Shown: positions 44,424 to 54,229, numbered from the stretch's first letter. The stretch is 64,000 nt of DNA from Virgibacillus_P tibetensis (GCF_036026595.1 NZ_JARZFX010000001.1:372001-436000); one strand, 5' to 3'. Notes: a model not told the origin generated them from the sequence alone. Made by a program: numbers and translations.

Positions 44424-45551
44424 ATGACTGCTATAAATCAAGACAGATTAATCAATGAATTTATGGAATTGGTACAGGTGGATTCTGAAACGAAGTTCGA
44501 AACTGAAATAGCTGAAGTTTTAAAAAAGAAGTTTACTGACCTTGGAGTAGAGGTGTTTGAAGACTCCAGTAAAGAACAAACTGGTCATGGTGCTGGTAAT
44601 CTAATATGTACACTGAAGGGGAACAAGACAGATGTGGACACGATTTATTTCACTTCCCATATGGATACAGTGGTCCCAGGGAAAGGAATTAATCCTTCGA
44701 TAAAGGATGGTTATATTGTCTCAGACGGCACTACGATATTAGGCGCAGACGATAAGGCTGGCATAGCTGCTATTCTGGAAGCAATCCGTACGCTGAAGGA
44801 AAAAGATATGAAGCACGGTGACATCCAATTTATAATCACTGCTGGAGAAGAGTCAGGACTAGTAGGAGCTAAGGCACTTGATGGTTCCCTGCTAACTGCA
44901 AAGTATGGCTATGCTTTGGATAGTAATGGTGATGTAGGAGATATTATAGTCGCTGCGCCAACACAGGCTAAGGTTTCTGCGGTAATTAAAGGAAAGACAG
45001 CTCATGCTGGTGTTGCCCCGGAAAAAGGGATATCAGCAATTACTCTTGCAGCTAAAGCGATTGCAAAGATGCCACTAGGTCGCATTGATGATGAAACAAC
45101 AGCCAATATTGGCCGCTTTGAAGGTGGAAAGCAAACGAACATTGTAGCAGATCATGTAGAAATACTAGCAGAGGCTAGATCATTAATTCCGGAAAAAATG
45201 GAGGCGCAAGTAGCCAAGATGAAAGAAGCCTTTGAGAGTACAGCAAAGGATCTGGGCGGATCGGCTGATGTCACAGTTAAGATCATGTATCCTGGTTTTA
45301 AACAGGAAGCAGGAGATCATGTTGTTGAAGTTGCACGTAATGCAGCTACAACGATTGGCCGTCAAAGCAAATTGCTGAAAAGTGGTGGTGGCAGTGATGC
45401 TAACGTTATTGCTGGAATGGGAATTCCTACAGTTAATTTAGCCGTTGGTTATGAAGAAATTCATACTACAAACGAACGTATTGCAGTGGATGAACTTGTA
45501 AAGATAACTGAATTAGTAACAGCAATTATTCAAGAAGTTGCGAGGAACTAA
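44424..45551 (+). CDS. M20 family peptidase, PepT-like (YqjE)
   Basis: Cytoplasmic zinc di/tripeptidase-like enzyme; exact substrate unknown. 375 residues with metal-site motifs FTSHMDTV, GADDKAGIAAIL, TAGEESGLVG and LDSNGDVG, a dimerisation domain (about 180-290, GKTAHAGVAPEKGISAI) and a C-terminal SGGGSDANVIAGMGIPTVNL. AGGAGG ribosome site. Last gene of the propionate cluster; a strong terminator follows. Confidence 0.9.
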   Translation: MTAINQDRLINEFMELVQVDSETKFETEIAEVLKKKFTDLGVEVFEDSSKEQTGHGAGNLICTLKGNKTDVDTIYFTSHMDTVVPGKGINPSIKDGYIVSDGTTILGADDKAGIAAILEAIRTLKEKDMKHGDIQFIITAGEESGLVGAKALDGSLLTAKYGYALDSNGDVGDIIVAAPTQAKVSAVIKGKTAHAGVAPEKGISAITLAAKAIAKMPLGRIDDETTANIGRFEGGKQTNIVADHVEILAEARSLIPEKMEAQVAKMKEAFESTAKDLGGSADVTVKIMYPGFKQEAGDHVVEVARNAATTIGRQSKLLKSGGGSDANVIAGMGIPTVNLAVGYEEIHTTNERIAVDELVKITELVTAIIQEVARN

Positions 45552-45559
45552 ATTGCTGC

Positions 45560-45598
45560 AAAAACCCTTTAAGAGATACCTTACTTAAAGGGTTTTTA
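45560..45598 (+). terminator. Rho-independent terminator after yqjE-like gene
   Basis: AAAAACCCTTTAAG pairs with CTTAAAGGGTTTTT around AGATACCTTA. Confidence 0.88.
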
Positions 45599-45605
45599 CT
45601 AATTA

Positions 45606-45614
45606 TGCTATAAT
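45606..45614 (+). promoter_or_regulatory. Candidate extended -10 promoter of dinB
   Basis: TGCTATAAT is a perfect extended -10 element 39 bases before dinB. No clear -35 and no LexA box are visible. Confidence 0.45.
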
Positions 45615-45652
45615 TAGTAGTAACTAATAGAGCTAAAAGGGATGTAATTATT

Positions 45653-46912
45653 ATGATAAAGCCAATTCCAGGAAAAGGTAGAATTATCTTCCATATTGAT
45701 ATGAATTGCTTTTATGCTTCTGTGGAAATGGCTCATAATCCTAAACTAAAAGGAAAGCCCTTAGCGATTGCAGGTAACCCTGAAGAGCGAAAAGGAATTG
45801 TTGTAACCAGCAGTTACGAAGCGAGAGCTAAAGGTGTTAAAACTACTATGCCGTTATGGCAGGCTAAAAAGCTTTGTCCAGAACTGATTGTTATGCGGCC
45901 TCATTTTGAAAGATACCGTATTGCTTCCAGGGAAATATTTAAAAGATTATCTGATATTACTCCATATGTACAACCAGTATCGATTGATGAAGGCTATATG
46001 GATGTTACTGAAAGCTACCTTCATAGGTCCCCAGTAGATAGTGCAATAGAATTACAACAAACACTCTTAAAGGAACTTGACTTACCTTGCAGTATTGGTA
46101 TAGCTCCAAATAAATTTCTGGCGAAAATGGCTTCAGATATGAAGAAACCATTGGGTATTACAGTGTTGCGAAAGAGAGACATCCAACATATACTGTGGCC
46201 TCTACCTGTTGCCGATATGTATGGAGTAGGGAAAAAGACAGCGGCTAAATTAAACACTATTGATGTTAAAACAATTGGAGACCTTGCTCAACAGGATATA
46301 TATCCACTTAAACAGATTTTAGGTATTAATGGGGAACGATTAAGGAATAGAGCCAATGGGATTGATACACGACCCGTTGACCCTGATGCAATCTATGAAT
46401 TCAAGAGTATTGGCAGCTCCCAAACCTTACCGCATGATACCACGGACGTGACCGATATAAAGCGATTGCTGAACCAACTGGGAGATAATGTTGAGCGGCG
46501 AATGAAGCGAAAAGCCGCGGCAGGAAAAAGTGTGCAGCTTACCATTCGCTACCATGATCGAAGAACAATCACACGAAGTAAAAAGCTTCAAACCTATATT
46601 GAATCAAAGGAAGATATTCTTTTGGTAGCAACCGATCTGCTTGATAAACATTGGAATTTGGAACCCATACGATTATTAGGTATTACCGTTCAAGATGTGG
46701 AGGAGAAACAAAACATAGCAAAGCAGTTGGATTTATTTACCTATGAAAAAGTAGCTAATAGAGAAAAACTGGACTCAGCCATAGATGAACTATCTCAAAA
46801 ATACGGTAAGGAAACTTTTAAGAGCCTGAGTGAACCGAGTCAAAGCAGCAGAGAGGAGCAACAACCGAAGACTAGCTTTCAAAAAGATTTCTTAGATGAT
46901 TATAAACGATAG
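45653..46912 (+). CDS. dinB: DNA polymerase IV (Y-family)
   Basis: Translesion DNA polymerase. 419 residues: catalytic Asp16 (FHIDMNCFYASVE) and Asp112/Glu113 (SIDEGYMDV), thumb with GIGPNK-like GIAPNKFLAKMASDMKKP, little finger (about 245-355), and a beta-clamp motif QLDLF near the C-terminus followed by a polar tail. Position matches B. subtilis yqjH. Its stop codon lies within the left arm of a dispersed repeat (46908-47157), so the last residues may have been set by insertion of that element. Confidence 0.94.
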   Translation: MIKPIPGKGRIIFHIDMNCFYASVEMAHNPKLKGKPLAIAGNPEERKGIVVTSSYEARAKGVKTTMPLWQAKKLCPELIVMRPHFERYRIASREIFKRLSDITPYVQPVSIDEGYMDVTESYLHRSPVDSAIELQQTLLKELDLPCSIGIAPNKFLAKMASDMKKPLGITVLRKRDIQHILWPLPVADMYGVGKKTAAKLNTIDVKTIGDLAQQDIYPLKQILGINGERLRNRANGIDTRPVDPDAIYEFKSIGSSQTLPHDTTDVTDIKRLLNQLGDNVERRMKRKAAAGKSVQLTIRYHDRRTITRSKKLQTYIESKEDILLVATDLLDKHWNLEPIRLLGITVQDVEEKQNIAKQLDLFTYEKVANREKLDSAIDELSQKYGKETFKSLSEPSQSSREEQQPKTSFQKDFLDDYKR

Positions 46913-47157
46913 AGGCTGGGACATAACTAAATGGAAGAATGAGAATCCGAACAATCGGAACTTAGCGTAGGCAAAATACGCAGACTCCTGTGGGAACAGC
47001 ACGAGCTGAAGATCCACTGTGTGAAGTGCTCTTCTTCACACAGTTAGCTGAAGCCGTGCCCACTAAAAAGCGAAGTGTTTTGCCGAAGCGGTACATTTGC
47101 TCAAGCGTTAATGTTCGGATTTTCCTGAATAATTCCTATTTTGTCCCAACCTCTATT
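46908..47157. repeat. Dispersed palindromic repeat element with terminal inverted repeats
   Basis: Terminal arms GATAGAGGCTGGGACATAAC (46908-46927) and its near-complement at 47138-47157 match 17 of 20 bases. Inside are further nested dyads (AATCCGAACA/TGTTCGGATT; AGACTCCTGTGGGAACAGCACGAGCTG against AGCTGAAGCCGTGCCCAC; GTGTGAAG/CTTCACAC). The whole can fold into one long hairpin. It encodes no protein. I recognise this as a type of intergenic repeat seen in many copies in Oceanobacillus/Virgibacillus-like genomes. The remaining bases to 47259 hold nothing I can name. Confidence 0.75.
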
Positions 47158-47259
47158 AGTGAGGAAAATATAAAGGCGTATAGATCTCATAATATAACTG
47201 CACATTAGGACTCGAAAAAGACTTTACAGACGATTGGGTTTGTTAGCCGAATAATACTG

Positions 47260-48639
47260 CTATTTCATAATTTTTTTAACGATTGCAAAGGAAAGTTTAC
47301 TTCCTGGATAGCGGAATGGCAAGTCAAACTTGGTTGTTTGTCGTAAAATACTCTTTTGGTGTGAAAAGGTATTAAAACTGTACTTTCCATGATACGCTCC
47401 CATACCACTATTACCTACTCCACCAAATGGAAGATGGGGGTTTGCCAAATGATAAAGCGTGTCGTTAATACATCCTCCACCAAACGCCACATTTTCCAGC
47501 ACGTTTTGCTGGGACTTTTCTTTTTCACCAAAATAATATAGTGCAAGTGGTTTTTCCCTTCCTTTTAGTTCAGTAATCACGTGTTGAAGGTCAGTAAATG
47601 TTACTAATGGCAGAATGGGACCGAATATCTCATCTTGCATAACTGGATCATTCCAAGTAATCTCATCTAAAATAGTTGGTTCAATTTTTAAGTCTTCTTC
47701 ATTAAAACCGCCACCAATAACTAATTTTCCGTTTGATAAGAAGGGGCGTAATCTATTGAAATGATTTTTATTTACAATCCGGATATAATCATCATTTTCA
47801 AGTGGCCATTTACTGTACATCTCCGTAATATATTTTTTAATTGCTTTGACCAACTTGGATTTTATTTTAGAATGGACGTATAAATAGTCGGGAGCTACAC
47901 ATGTTTGACCCGCATTTGTGAATTTTCCCCATACAAGACGCTTGGCAGCCAAATCAATATTCGCATCTTTATCAATAATTGCTGGACTTTTTCCACCTAG
48001 TTCGAGTGTAACAGGCGTAAGATTCTTGCTGGCATGCTGCATAACTATTTTTCCAACTGCAGTACTTCCAGTAAAGAAGATATAATCAAAACGCTGTTCT
48101 AATAACTGTTTAGTAACTTCTTTTGCCCCTTCAACAACAGCTATAAAGGAAGGATCAAACGTCTCTTTTATCATTTCAGCAACTAAAGAAGATGTTGATT
48201 GTGTGAATTCGGATGGCTTTAATACAGCAGTATTCCCGGCTGCAATTGCCCCAATCAGAGGTGCAATTGCCAAATGAAGAGGGTAGTTCCATGGAGCTAT
48301 TGTTAAGATAACACCATAAGGTTCTTTGTAAATATAATTACGGGTACCTTTATGCGTAATTGGTGCGTCTGCTTTCTCAGGATCCATCCATTTCTTTAAA
48401 TGCTTTAAGGTAAAATCGATCTCTGAATATAAAAAGCCCAGCTCAGTTGTATGGGTTTCGTAAGCTGATTTATTTAAATCACTATAAAGAGCCTGGTGAA
48501 TTTCTTTTTCATAAGCCTTAAGCATGTTTTTAAGTAGTTTAAGCTGATGCTTCCGATATGAATAGTGGAGTGTTTTACCACTATTGAAAAATTCTCTTTG
48601 ATTTCTAACAAGGTTAACAATCTGTTCTATTGTACTCAC
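47260..48639 (-). CDS. Aldehyde dehydrogenase, class 3 type (YwdH-like)
   Basis: NAD(P)-dependent oxidation of aldehydes, often fatty or aromatic. 459 residues, ALDH3 length. Motifs: TIAPWNYPLHLAI, ELGGKSPAI (catalytic Glu), NAGQTCVAPDYL (catalytic Cys), and DEIFGPILP. The C-terminal region (FSHQKSILRQTTKFDLPFRYPG) is typical of ALDH3. ATG with GGAAGTGAG upstream, 14 bases after rnz. In B. subtilis no such gene lies here. Confidence 0.92.
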   Translation of the reverse strand: MSTIEQIVNLVRNQREFFNSGKTLHYSYRKHQLKLLKNMLKAYEKEIHQALYSDLNKSAYETHTTELGFLYSEIDFTLKHLKKWMDPEKADAPITHKGTRNYIYKEPYGVILTIAPWNYPLHLAIAPLIGAIAAGNTAVLKPSEFTQSTSSLVAEMIKETFDPSFIAVVEGAKEVTKQLLEQRFDYIFFTGSTAVGKIVMQHASKNLTPVTLELGGKSPAIIDKDANIDLAAKRLVWGKFTNAGQTCVAPDYLYVHSKIKSKLVKAIKKYITEMYSKWPLENDDYIRIVNKNHFNRLRPFLSNGKLVIGGGFNEEDLKIEPTILDEITWNDPVMQDEIFGPILPLVTFTDLQHVITELKGREKPLALYYFGEKEKSQQNVLENVAFGGGCINDTLYHLANPHLPFGGVGNSGMGAYHGKYSFNTFSHQKSILRQTTKFDLPFRYPGSKLSFAIVKKIMK

Positions 48640-48653
48640 TTCCTTTCATTTGA

Positions 48654-49568
48654 TTAAATAGTAAAATGAAAAAAGTCATGTGCAAGTTCTGTATTAATAA
48701 ATATTGCTTTTGCCTCATTTAATAAACTAGCGTTGTCTTCATATTGATAACGTGATGATATATGAGTTAAGATCAACTTACTAACTTGACTCTCTTTAGC
48801 AAGCCCAGCTGCCTCTGTTGTTGTAGAATGAAAATAATTATGAGCCAGATCTCTTTTATCGTGTCCAAAAGTTGCCTCGTGGACTAATACGTCAGATTTA
48901 TTTACAAAGTTTTTAAATTGGCCAGGTGAACGAGTATCTCCAAGAATGGATAGTATTCTGCCTTTTTTACTAGCACCAATATAGTCAGAACGATTTATAA
49001 CCCTTCCATCCTCCAGCCTTACTGCATTATTCTCTTTAATCTGTTTGTATACCGGACCTGGCATAATACCACTCGCTTTTAACTTCTCTACTAACAACTC
49101 ACCAGGCTTTTCTTTCTCTTCAATCCGAAACCCGTAAGTTGGAATCCCATGCTCAAGCTTCTTGGCAAATACGATAAACATCTTATCTTCATATAATTTT
49201 CCCTCTGATACTTCCACAATCGTTAAGGGGTAGGCTAAATGAGTTGAACTTAACTTGAGGCTTGTTTCTACATATTCTTTAATTCCAGCTGGGCCATATA
49301 TAGTTAATTCATCCTCGCCACCTTGAAAAGAACGGCTACTTAAGAAGCCGGGTAAACCAAATACATGATCCCCATGCATATGCGTGATAAAAATCTTATT
49401 AATTTTCCTAGGCTTTATAGAAGTACGCAGAATTTGGTGTTGAGTGGATTCACCACAATCAAATAGCCATATACTATTTAGTTCCTGCAATAAGGTTACA
49501 GCTATTGCTGATACATTTCGTTTTTTAGAAGGAACCCCTGCGCCAGTCCCAAGAAATATCATTTCCAT
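48654..49568 (-). CDS. rnz: Ribonuclease Z
   Basis: Metallo-beta-lactamase endonuclease maturing the 3' end of tRNA precursors that lack CCA. 304 residues: HMHGDH zinc motif (His63, His65, Asp67, His68), downstream ligands in LVHEATFGHD and LTHISSRYQ, and the exosite-like insert (about 150-190, VEKLKASGIMPGP). AGGAGG-type ribosome site. Corresponds to B. subtilis yqjK beside namA (yqjM). Confidence 0.95.
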   Translation of the reverse strand: MEMIFLGTGAGVPSKKRNVSAIAVTLLQELNSIWLFDCGESTQHQILRTSIKPRKINKIFITHMHGDHVFGLPGFLSSRSFQGGEDELTIYGPAGIKEYVETSLKLSSTHLAYPLTIVEVSEGKLYEDKMFIVFAKKLEHGIPTYGFRIEEKEKPGELLVEKLKASGIMPGPVYKQIKENNAVRLEDGRVINRSDYIGASKKGRILSILGDTRSPGQFKNFVNKSDVLVHEATFGHDKRDLAHNYFHSTTTEAAGLAKESQVSKLILTHISSRYQYEDNASLLNEAKAIFINTELAHDFFHFTI

Positions 49569-49586
49569 AACAAATCCTCCATTCTT

Positions 49587-50603
49587 TTAATTCCACCCAC
49601 GCTTGTATTGCCTCGGTGCAGGCAAATTGTAGTTTAATTCTGCTGCAGCTGTAGTAGCCCAATAAGGATTACGTAATAAAGCTCGTCCAATAAAAATCAG
49701 GTCTGCACGCTCATTTTGAAGAATTTCTTCTGCTTGCAGTCCTGATGTAATCAGACCAACAGCTCCTGTAGGAATTCCAGACTCTCTTTTTATTTTTTCG
49801 CAATACTTTACTTGGTAGCCAGGGTACACAGAAATAGCTGCTGGTACTACACCACCAGAACTGCAATCAATTAAGTCAACGCCTAATTTTTTAAGCTGAG
49901 TTGAAAAGTAAATGAAGTCATCCAACGTATTTCCTTCCTCATTGTATTCATTTGTTGATAGACGGACAAATAGGGGCTTTTTCCATTCCTCCTTAATTGA
50001 TGTTATTATTTCTTTTAGAAACAAGAAACGGTTTTCCCGGTTGCCTCCATATTCGTCAGTTCGCTTATTTGTTAGTGGGGATAAAAATTGATTAATAAGG
50101 TAGCCATGGGCTGCATGAACTTCAATAACATCAAAGTCAGCAAGTTTAGCTCGTTTAGCTGCACTTTTAAAAGAATCTATAGTTGTTTTAATATCATTTA
50201 TGCGCATCTCTTCCGGAATCTTCGAATTTTCATTAAATGCAAGTGCAGAAGGCGAATAGATTAATGAGTCTAACACAGCCTTTCTTCCAGCATGTGCTAA
50301 TTGGATAGCAGATGAAGATCCATAACTATTAATTTGTTCATTCAAAGCTTTTAATCCCTTAATCTGTTCATTGTTCCAAATACCCAGATCATATGATGAA
50401 ATCCTGCCTTCTGGCTGAACAGCTGCAGCTTCCATCATAATCAGTCCCACTTGCCCGACAGCTCTAGAGCCATAATGTGTGATGTGAAAGGGAGTAACCT
50501 TACCATCTTCATTCGTACATGAATACATGCACATTGGGGACATTACAATTCTATTCTTTAATGTAATTCCTTTAATCTCTAAGGGTTCAAATAATGCTGA
50601 CAT
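49587..50603 (-). CDS. namA: NADPH dehydrogenase NamA (old yellow enzyme, YqjM-like)
   Basis: FMN-dependent ene-reductase reducing activated C=C bonds and quinones. 338 residues of the TIM-barrel OYE family, bacterial class: KNRIVMSPMCMYS (FMN contacts), FHITHYGSRAVGQVGL, HAAHGYLINQFLSPLTNKRTDEYGG (His pair and substrate loop) and GLITSGLQAEEIL…ADLIFIGRALLRNPYW. AGGAGG upstream. Confidence 0.96.
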   Translation of the reverse strand: MSALFEPLEIKGITLKNRIVMSPMCMYSCTNEDGKVTPFHITHYGSRAVGQVGLIMMEAAAVQPEGRISSYDLGIWNNEQIKGLKALNEQINSYGSSSAIQLAHAGRKAVLDSLIYSPSALAFNENSKIPEEMRINDIKTTIDSFKSAAKRAKLADFDVIEVHAAHGYLINQFLSPLTNKRTDEYGGNRENRFLFLKEIITSIKEEWKKPLFVRLSTNEYNEEGNTLDDFIYFSTQLKKLGVDLIDCSSGGVVPAAISVYPGYQVKYCEKIKRESGIPTGAVGLITSGLQAEEILQNERADLIFIGRALLRNPYWATTAAAELNYNLPAPRQYKRGWN

Positions 50604-50627
50604 TTAATTCCTCCTATAAATAATGGT

Positions 50628-51371
50628 TTATTTCTCAAACAAATCACGATACAGGCGTGCTTCTCCTGGAATATCGGTAATAATACCATCACATCCATAG
50701 TTAAAACATTTCATGATGTGCGCAAATCGGTTAACTGTAAATACACGAATAGCCATGTTTTCCTGATGGGAATGTTCGATGAGGGGTTTGCTTAGCGAAC
50801 GGTACTTTACGTGTATGGCATCAGCACCGATTGTTTTTGAGTAAGCAACAATATTTTTATTTCTTTTTGATGTTAATAGGGCTACACTTAAATTATTATC
50901 GAAGTCTCTCATCCGTTTCAGGCTGTTTGAATTAAAAGTCGAAATTGTGGTACGATCAAGTAATTGATAGTGGAGTATCATCTCATAAACAATCGATTCT
51001 ATATTCTTATAGTCTATTTTATTATTTTTAAGCTCAATATTTACATGTAACCGCTTATTTTGGGCCCAGTGCAGAAATTCCTCAAGGGAAGGTATGCGTG
51101 TTCCTGAGAATTTCTGTGAAAACCATGAACCTGCATCCAGCTCTTTCAGTTGATGAAATGCCAGGTCCTTAATATAACCGGCTCCATCAGTTGTTCGCTT
51201 TACATGTTCATCGTGAATGAGGACCGGTATATTATCTTTAGTCAGCTGAACATCGGTTTCAATACCTTCAGCTTCCTGAAAATATGCGAGTTCAAAAGCG
51301 GGCATAGTGTTTTCAGGTGCAAGTTTACTAGCTCCCCGATGGGCTAAAATTTGTGTTCTCACTAAATTCAC
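50628..51371 (-). CDS. Glycerophosphodiester phosphodiesterase
   Basis: Hydrolyses glycerophosphodiesters to sn-glycerol-3-phosphate and alcohol. 247 residues, cytoplasmic type without signal peptide. GDPD motifs AHRGASKLAPENTMPAF, EGIETDVQLTKDNIPVLIHD and VNIELK are intact. First gene of the minus-strand group running GDPD-namA-rnz-ALDH with gaps of 14-24 bases, likely one operon. Divergent from the M20-like gene. Confidence 0.93.
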   Translation of the reverse strand: MNLVRTQILAHRGASKLAPENTMPAFELAYFQEAEGIETDVQLTKDNIPVLIHDEHVKRTTDGAGYIKDLAFHQLKELDAGSWFSQKFSGTRIPSLEEFLHWAQNKRLHVNIELKNNKIDYKNIESIVYEMILHYQLLDRTTISTFNSNSLKRMRDFDNNLSVALLTSKRNKNIVAYSKTIGADAIHVKYRSLSKPLIEHSHQENMAIRVFTVNRFAHIMKCFNYGCDGIITDIPGEARLYRDLFEK

Positions 51372-51561
51372 CTCATGTTAATTGTGTTTTATTTATCTGG
51401 AAAAGTCAATTTGTAATGAAAGGCGCATGTGATTGTTCGAAAAGTGGACGAAAAAGCAAGAGTCTGTAAATCACCGGGGTTTGCGTGCGTTTGGGAATGT
51501 CAATTGCTTATGCCGGTATGTTCTAGGTGATGTAGCTAGATATATATTAAGGAGGATTTGT

Positions 51562-53184
51562 ATGAATAGTTGGCAAACGAAAGAAGAATTAACCGATTTA
51601 CTTTGTTCCCTTGTAAATCATCAAAGTATAACAGGTACAAATGCCGAAATAGCTTTAGCAGAGTACTTACATCATTTATTGGCTCAAAAAGCCTATTTTC
51701 AAACTAATGAATCCTATTTAAATCTTCACCCTTTAGAGGATGGGAGACGTCTTTTAACAGCTTTTGTAGAAGGTAAAGGTAAAAAGAAAGATACTATTAT
51801 TTTACTGAGTCATTTTGATGTAGTTGGTATTGAGGATTATGGCTCGTTACAAAACCTTGCTTTTCACCCAAGGGAATTGACAGAAGAGATGAATACGATC
51901 AAAGGAGATTTGCCATTAGCTGTCCAAGCTGATTTAGAATCTGGTGATTGGTTATTCGGTCGGGGCACGATGGACATGAAGGCAGGAATAGCACTTCACT
52001 TATCTATGCTGGAAAGGGCCATTGACGGTGAATTTGATGGGAATATTCTATTTCTTACAGTTCCTGATGAAGAAGTGAATTCACAAGGCATGTTAACAGC
52101 ATTACCTGTATTAGAGCAGGTAAAAAAGAAATATGATTTAACGTTTAGCGCATGTTTAAATGGCGAACCAATGTTCAGCAAGTATCCAGGAGATCCTTCT
52201 TATTATGTATATACAGGATCAATCGGTAAGGTGCTCCCAGGTTTTTATTGCTATGGAAAAGAATCCCATGTAGGAGAGCCTTTTGCAGGTATTAATCCAA
52301 ATCTAATGGTCAGCTTTCTATCTCAGCAATTAGAATTGAATGAATCATTTATTGAAAAAATCGATGATGAAGTAACCCCGCCCCCAGTGAGCCTGATGCA
52401 GCGTGATTTAAAGGAAGAGTATTCTGTTCAGACTCCACATGCTGCAATAGCTATGTACAATGTATTATATTTAAAGCAGACTTTTAAGGAGATAAACGAA
52501 AAATTGTTAGTAGGAGCCCAAAAAGCGGCGATTGAAATTGAATCTTACGTTCATGAAAAAGCAGCAAACTTTGCTGAAATAGCTTCCGATTTCACTATCC
52601 CTGCATTGAAGGTAAATGTTGTCATGTATGAAGATCTTTATAAAGAAGCAGTAGAGCGATTTGGAGAAGAAGAAATTACGCGCAGGCAAAACCTTTTGGT
52701 AAATCAACGGGATAAAGGGGATCGTGATTTTTCCACATTGCTTGTCCAGGAACTGGCAGCAATGTGTAAAGACCTTGCTCCAATGATTGTGTTATTTTAT
52801 AGTCCGCCATTTTATCCAGCTGTTTCGTCCAATAATGATCCATATATTGAAAATGTAATGAGTTATGTAAAAAAATATACCAAAAAACATCATGATATTG
52901 ACTTAACTGTTTCAGAATTTTTTACAGGTCTGTCTGACTTAAGTTTTGTAGGCCCGGTATCTTCAAACAGTAAATTAAATCAGCTTACAACGAATATGCC
53001 TCTACAAAATAACGGGTTTGTCTTCCCAGAAGATATTATGGAACAATTAACGATGCCTATTTTAAATATTGGACCTTTAGGAAAGGACCCGCATCAATGG
53101 ACAGAACGCTTGGAATTAGATTATAGCTTTGATTATTTACCCGAAATACTTAATGAGGCTATCCATCAACTATTAGCCGATTGA
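51562..53184 (+). CDS. M20-type peptidase, RocB/YqjN-like
   Basis: Predicted zinc amidohydrolase related to arginine-utilisation protein RocB; substrate unknown. About 540 residues. Metal motifs LLSHFDVVG, GRGTMDMKAGIALHL, TVPDEEVNSQGM and the central lid domain are visible. ATG 51562 follows AAGGAGG; the frame is open 43 codons upstream but that stretch is intergenic. Position matches B. subtilis yqjN. Confidence 0.85.
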   Translation: MNSWQTKEELTDLLCSLVNHQSITGTNAEIALAEYLHHLLAQKAYFQTNESYLNLHPLEDGRRLLTAFVEGKGKKKDTIILLSHFDVVGIEDYGSLQNLAFHPRELTEEMNTIKGDLPLAVQADLESGDWLFGRGTMDMKAGIALHLSMLERAIDGEFDGNILFLTVPDEEVNSQGMLTALPVLEQVKKKYDLTFSACLNGEPMFSKYPGDPSYYVYTGSIGKVLPGFYCYGKESHVGEPFAGINPNLMVSFLSQQLELNESFIEKIDDEVTPPPVSLMQRDLKEEYSVQTPHAAIAMYNVLYLKQTFKEINEKLLVGAQKAAIEIESYVHEKAANFAEIASDFTIPALKVNVVMYEDLYKEAVERFGEEEITRRQNLLVNQRDKGDRDFSTLLVQELAAMCKDLAPMIVLFYSPPFYPAVSSNNDPYIENVMSYVKKYTKKHHDIDLTVSEFFTGLSDLSFVGPVSSNSKLNQLTTNMPLQNNGFVFPEDIMEQLTMPILNIGPLGKDPHQWTERLELDYSFDYLPEILNEAIHQLLAD

Positions 53185-53233
53185 TCTAATATTAGTGACT
53201 TTTCGACAGGAAAAGTGTAAAATAAAAATCAAC

Positions 53234-53247
53234 TGAATGATCATTCA
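53234..53247. promoter_or_regulatory. 14-bp operator-like palindrome
   Basis: TGAATGATCATTCA is a perfect dyad 19 bases before the start codon of the metallo-beta-lactamase gene. The half-site TGAATGA equals that of FadR-like TetR repressors, but the usual four-base spacer is missing. Confidence 0.35.
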
Positions 53248-53266
53248 TTTTTGGGGGATTTTATTA

Positions 53267-54229
53267 ATGAAAGTATTAGATGAAACAATTAGGCAGCTTA
53301 CTATACCAACACCATTTGCAGTAGGTGATACTCATGTATACCTGATAAAAGGGGATGCTTTAACTTTAGTTGATGCAGGGGTAAAGACCAAAGAAGCATG
53401 GGAATCATTGAAAATGCAATTAAAAGAGCTTGGTTACTATCCAAATGATATTGAACAAATTATATTAACTCATCACCATCCAGATCATACTGGATTAATA
53501 GAAGAATTTCCTCGTCTTAATAGTTTGGTTGCACATAAAAATGTAGATGTATGGTTAACAAAAAATGAAATGTTTTTCAGGCATTATGAACAGTTTTTTA
53601 AAGACTATTTTATAACGAGCGGCATACCCGATCGTTTTCATACTGACTTGGATAATCTTCGGGCTCCTTTACATTTTGCTGGAGAAGGAAAATTAACAGC
53701 AATGATTGATGAAGGGGACAGTTTACCAGGACATGCTGATTGGCAAGTGATCGACACGAAGGGACATGCTCAAAGCCATTTATCATTTTTAAGGGAAAGT
53801 GATGGATTGTTTATAGGTGGAGATCATTTGCTTCAGCACATATCACCAAACCCTTTAATTGAACCACCGCTTGAGGGGGATATAGAAAGGCCCAAGCCAA
53901 TGCTTCAGTACCGAGCTAATTTAAAGAAATGTCTATCTCTGGGTATCAGCAAAGTATTACCAGGGCATGGTGAGGTGTTCAGTAATGTAGATGAAATCAT
54001 ACCTTTCCGATTACTAAAGCAGGAACAACGTGCAGACAAGGTCCATTTATTATTGAAGGAAGAGGCCCAAACTGTCTTTCAAATTTGTGAGCAGATTTTT
54101 CCGAGGCAATACGAGAAACAACTCGATTTAACAATGTCCGAAACGATTGGACAGCTTGATTACCTTGAAGATGAAGGCCTCATCGGTAAAGTGTCAAAGA
54201 ATGGGACTTTAATTTATCATGCGACGTAA
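53267..54229 (+). CDS. Metallo-beta-lactamase fold hydrolase (YqjP-like)
   Basis: Predicted metal-dependent hydrolase of the glyoxalase II/LACTB2-like group. About 320 residues: THHHPDHTGL zinc motif, later ligands in DTKGHAQSHL, GGDHLL and LPGHGE, and a C-terminal winged-helix-like segment (FQICEQIFPRQYEKQLDLTMSETIGQLDYLEDEGLI) seen in LACTB2 proteins. ATG 53267 (MKVLDE) has GGGGGA upstream. It overlaps the following SDR gene by 11 bases. Confidence 0.88.
   Translation: MKVLDETIRQLTIPTPFAVGDTHVYLIKGDALTLVDAGVKTKEAWESLKMQLKELGYYPNDIEQIILTHHHPDHTGLIEEFPRLNSLVAHKNVDVWLTKNEMFFRHYEQFFKDYFITSGIPDRFHTDLDNLRAPLHFAGEGKLTAMIDEGDSLPGHADWQVIDTKGHAQSHLSFLRESDGLFIGGDHLLQHISPNPLIEPPLEGDIERPKPMLQYRANLKKCLSLGISKVLPGHGEVFSNVDEIIPFRLLKQEQRADKVHLLLKEEAQTVFQICEQIFPRQYEKQLDLTMSETIGQLDYLEDEGLIGKVSKNGTLIYHAT

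Noticed and set aside
46990..47208. 72-codon plus-strand frame inside the dinB-distal repeat
   Set aside because: Lies in a palindromic repeat, no ribosome site, no family resemblance.
53234..53247. FadR operator
   Set aside because: Half-sites match but the four-base spacer of the FadR consensus is missing, so I list it only as an operator-like palindrome.
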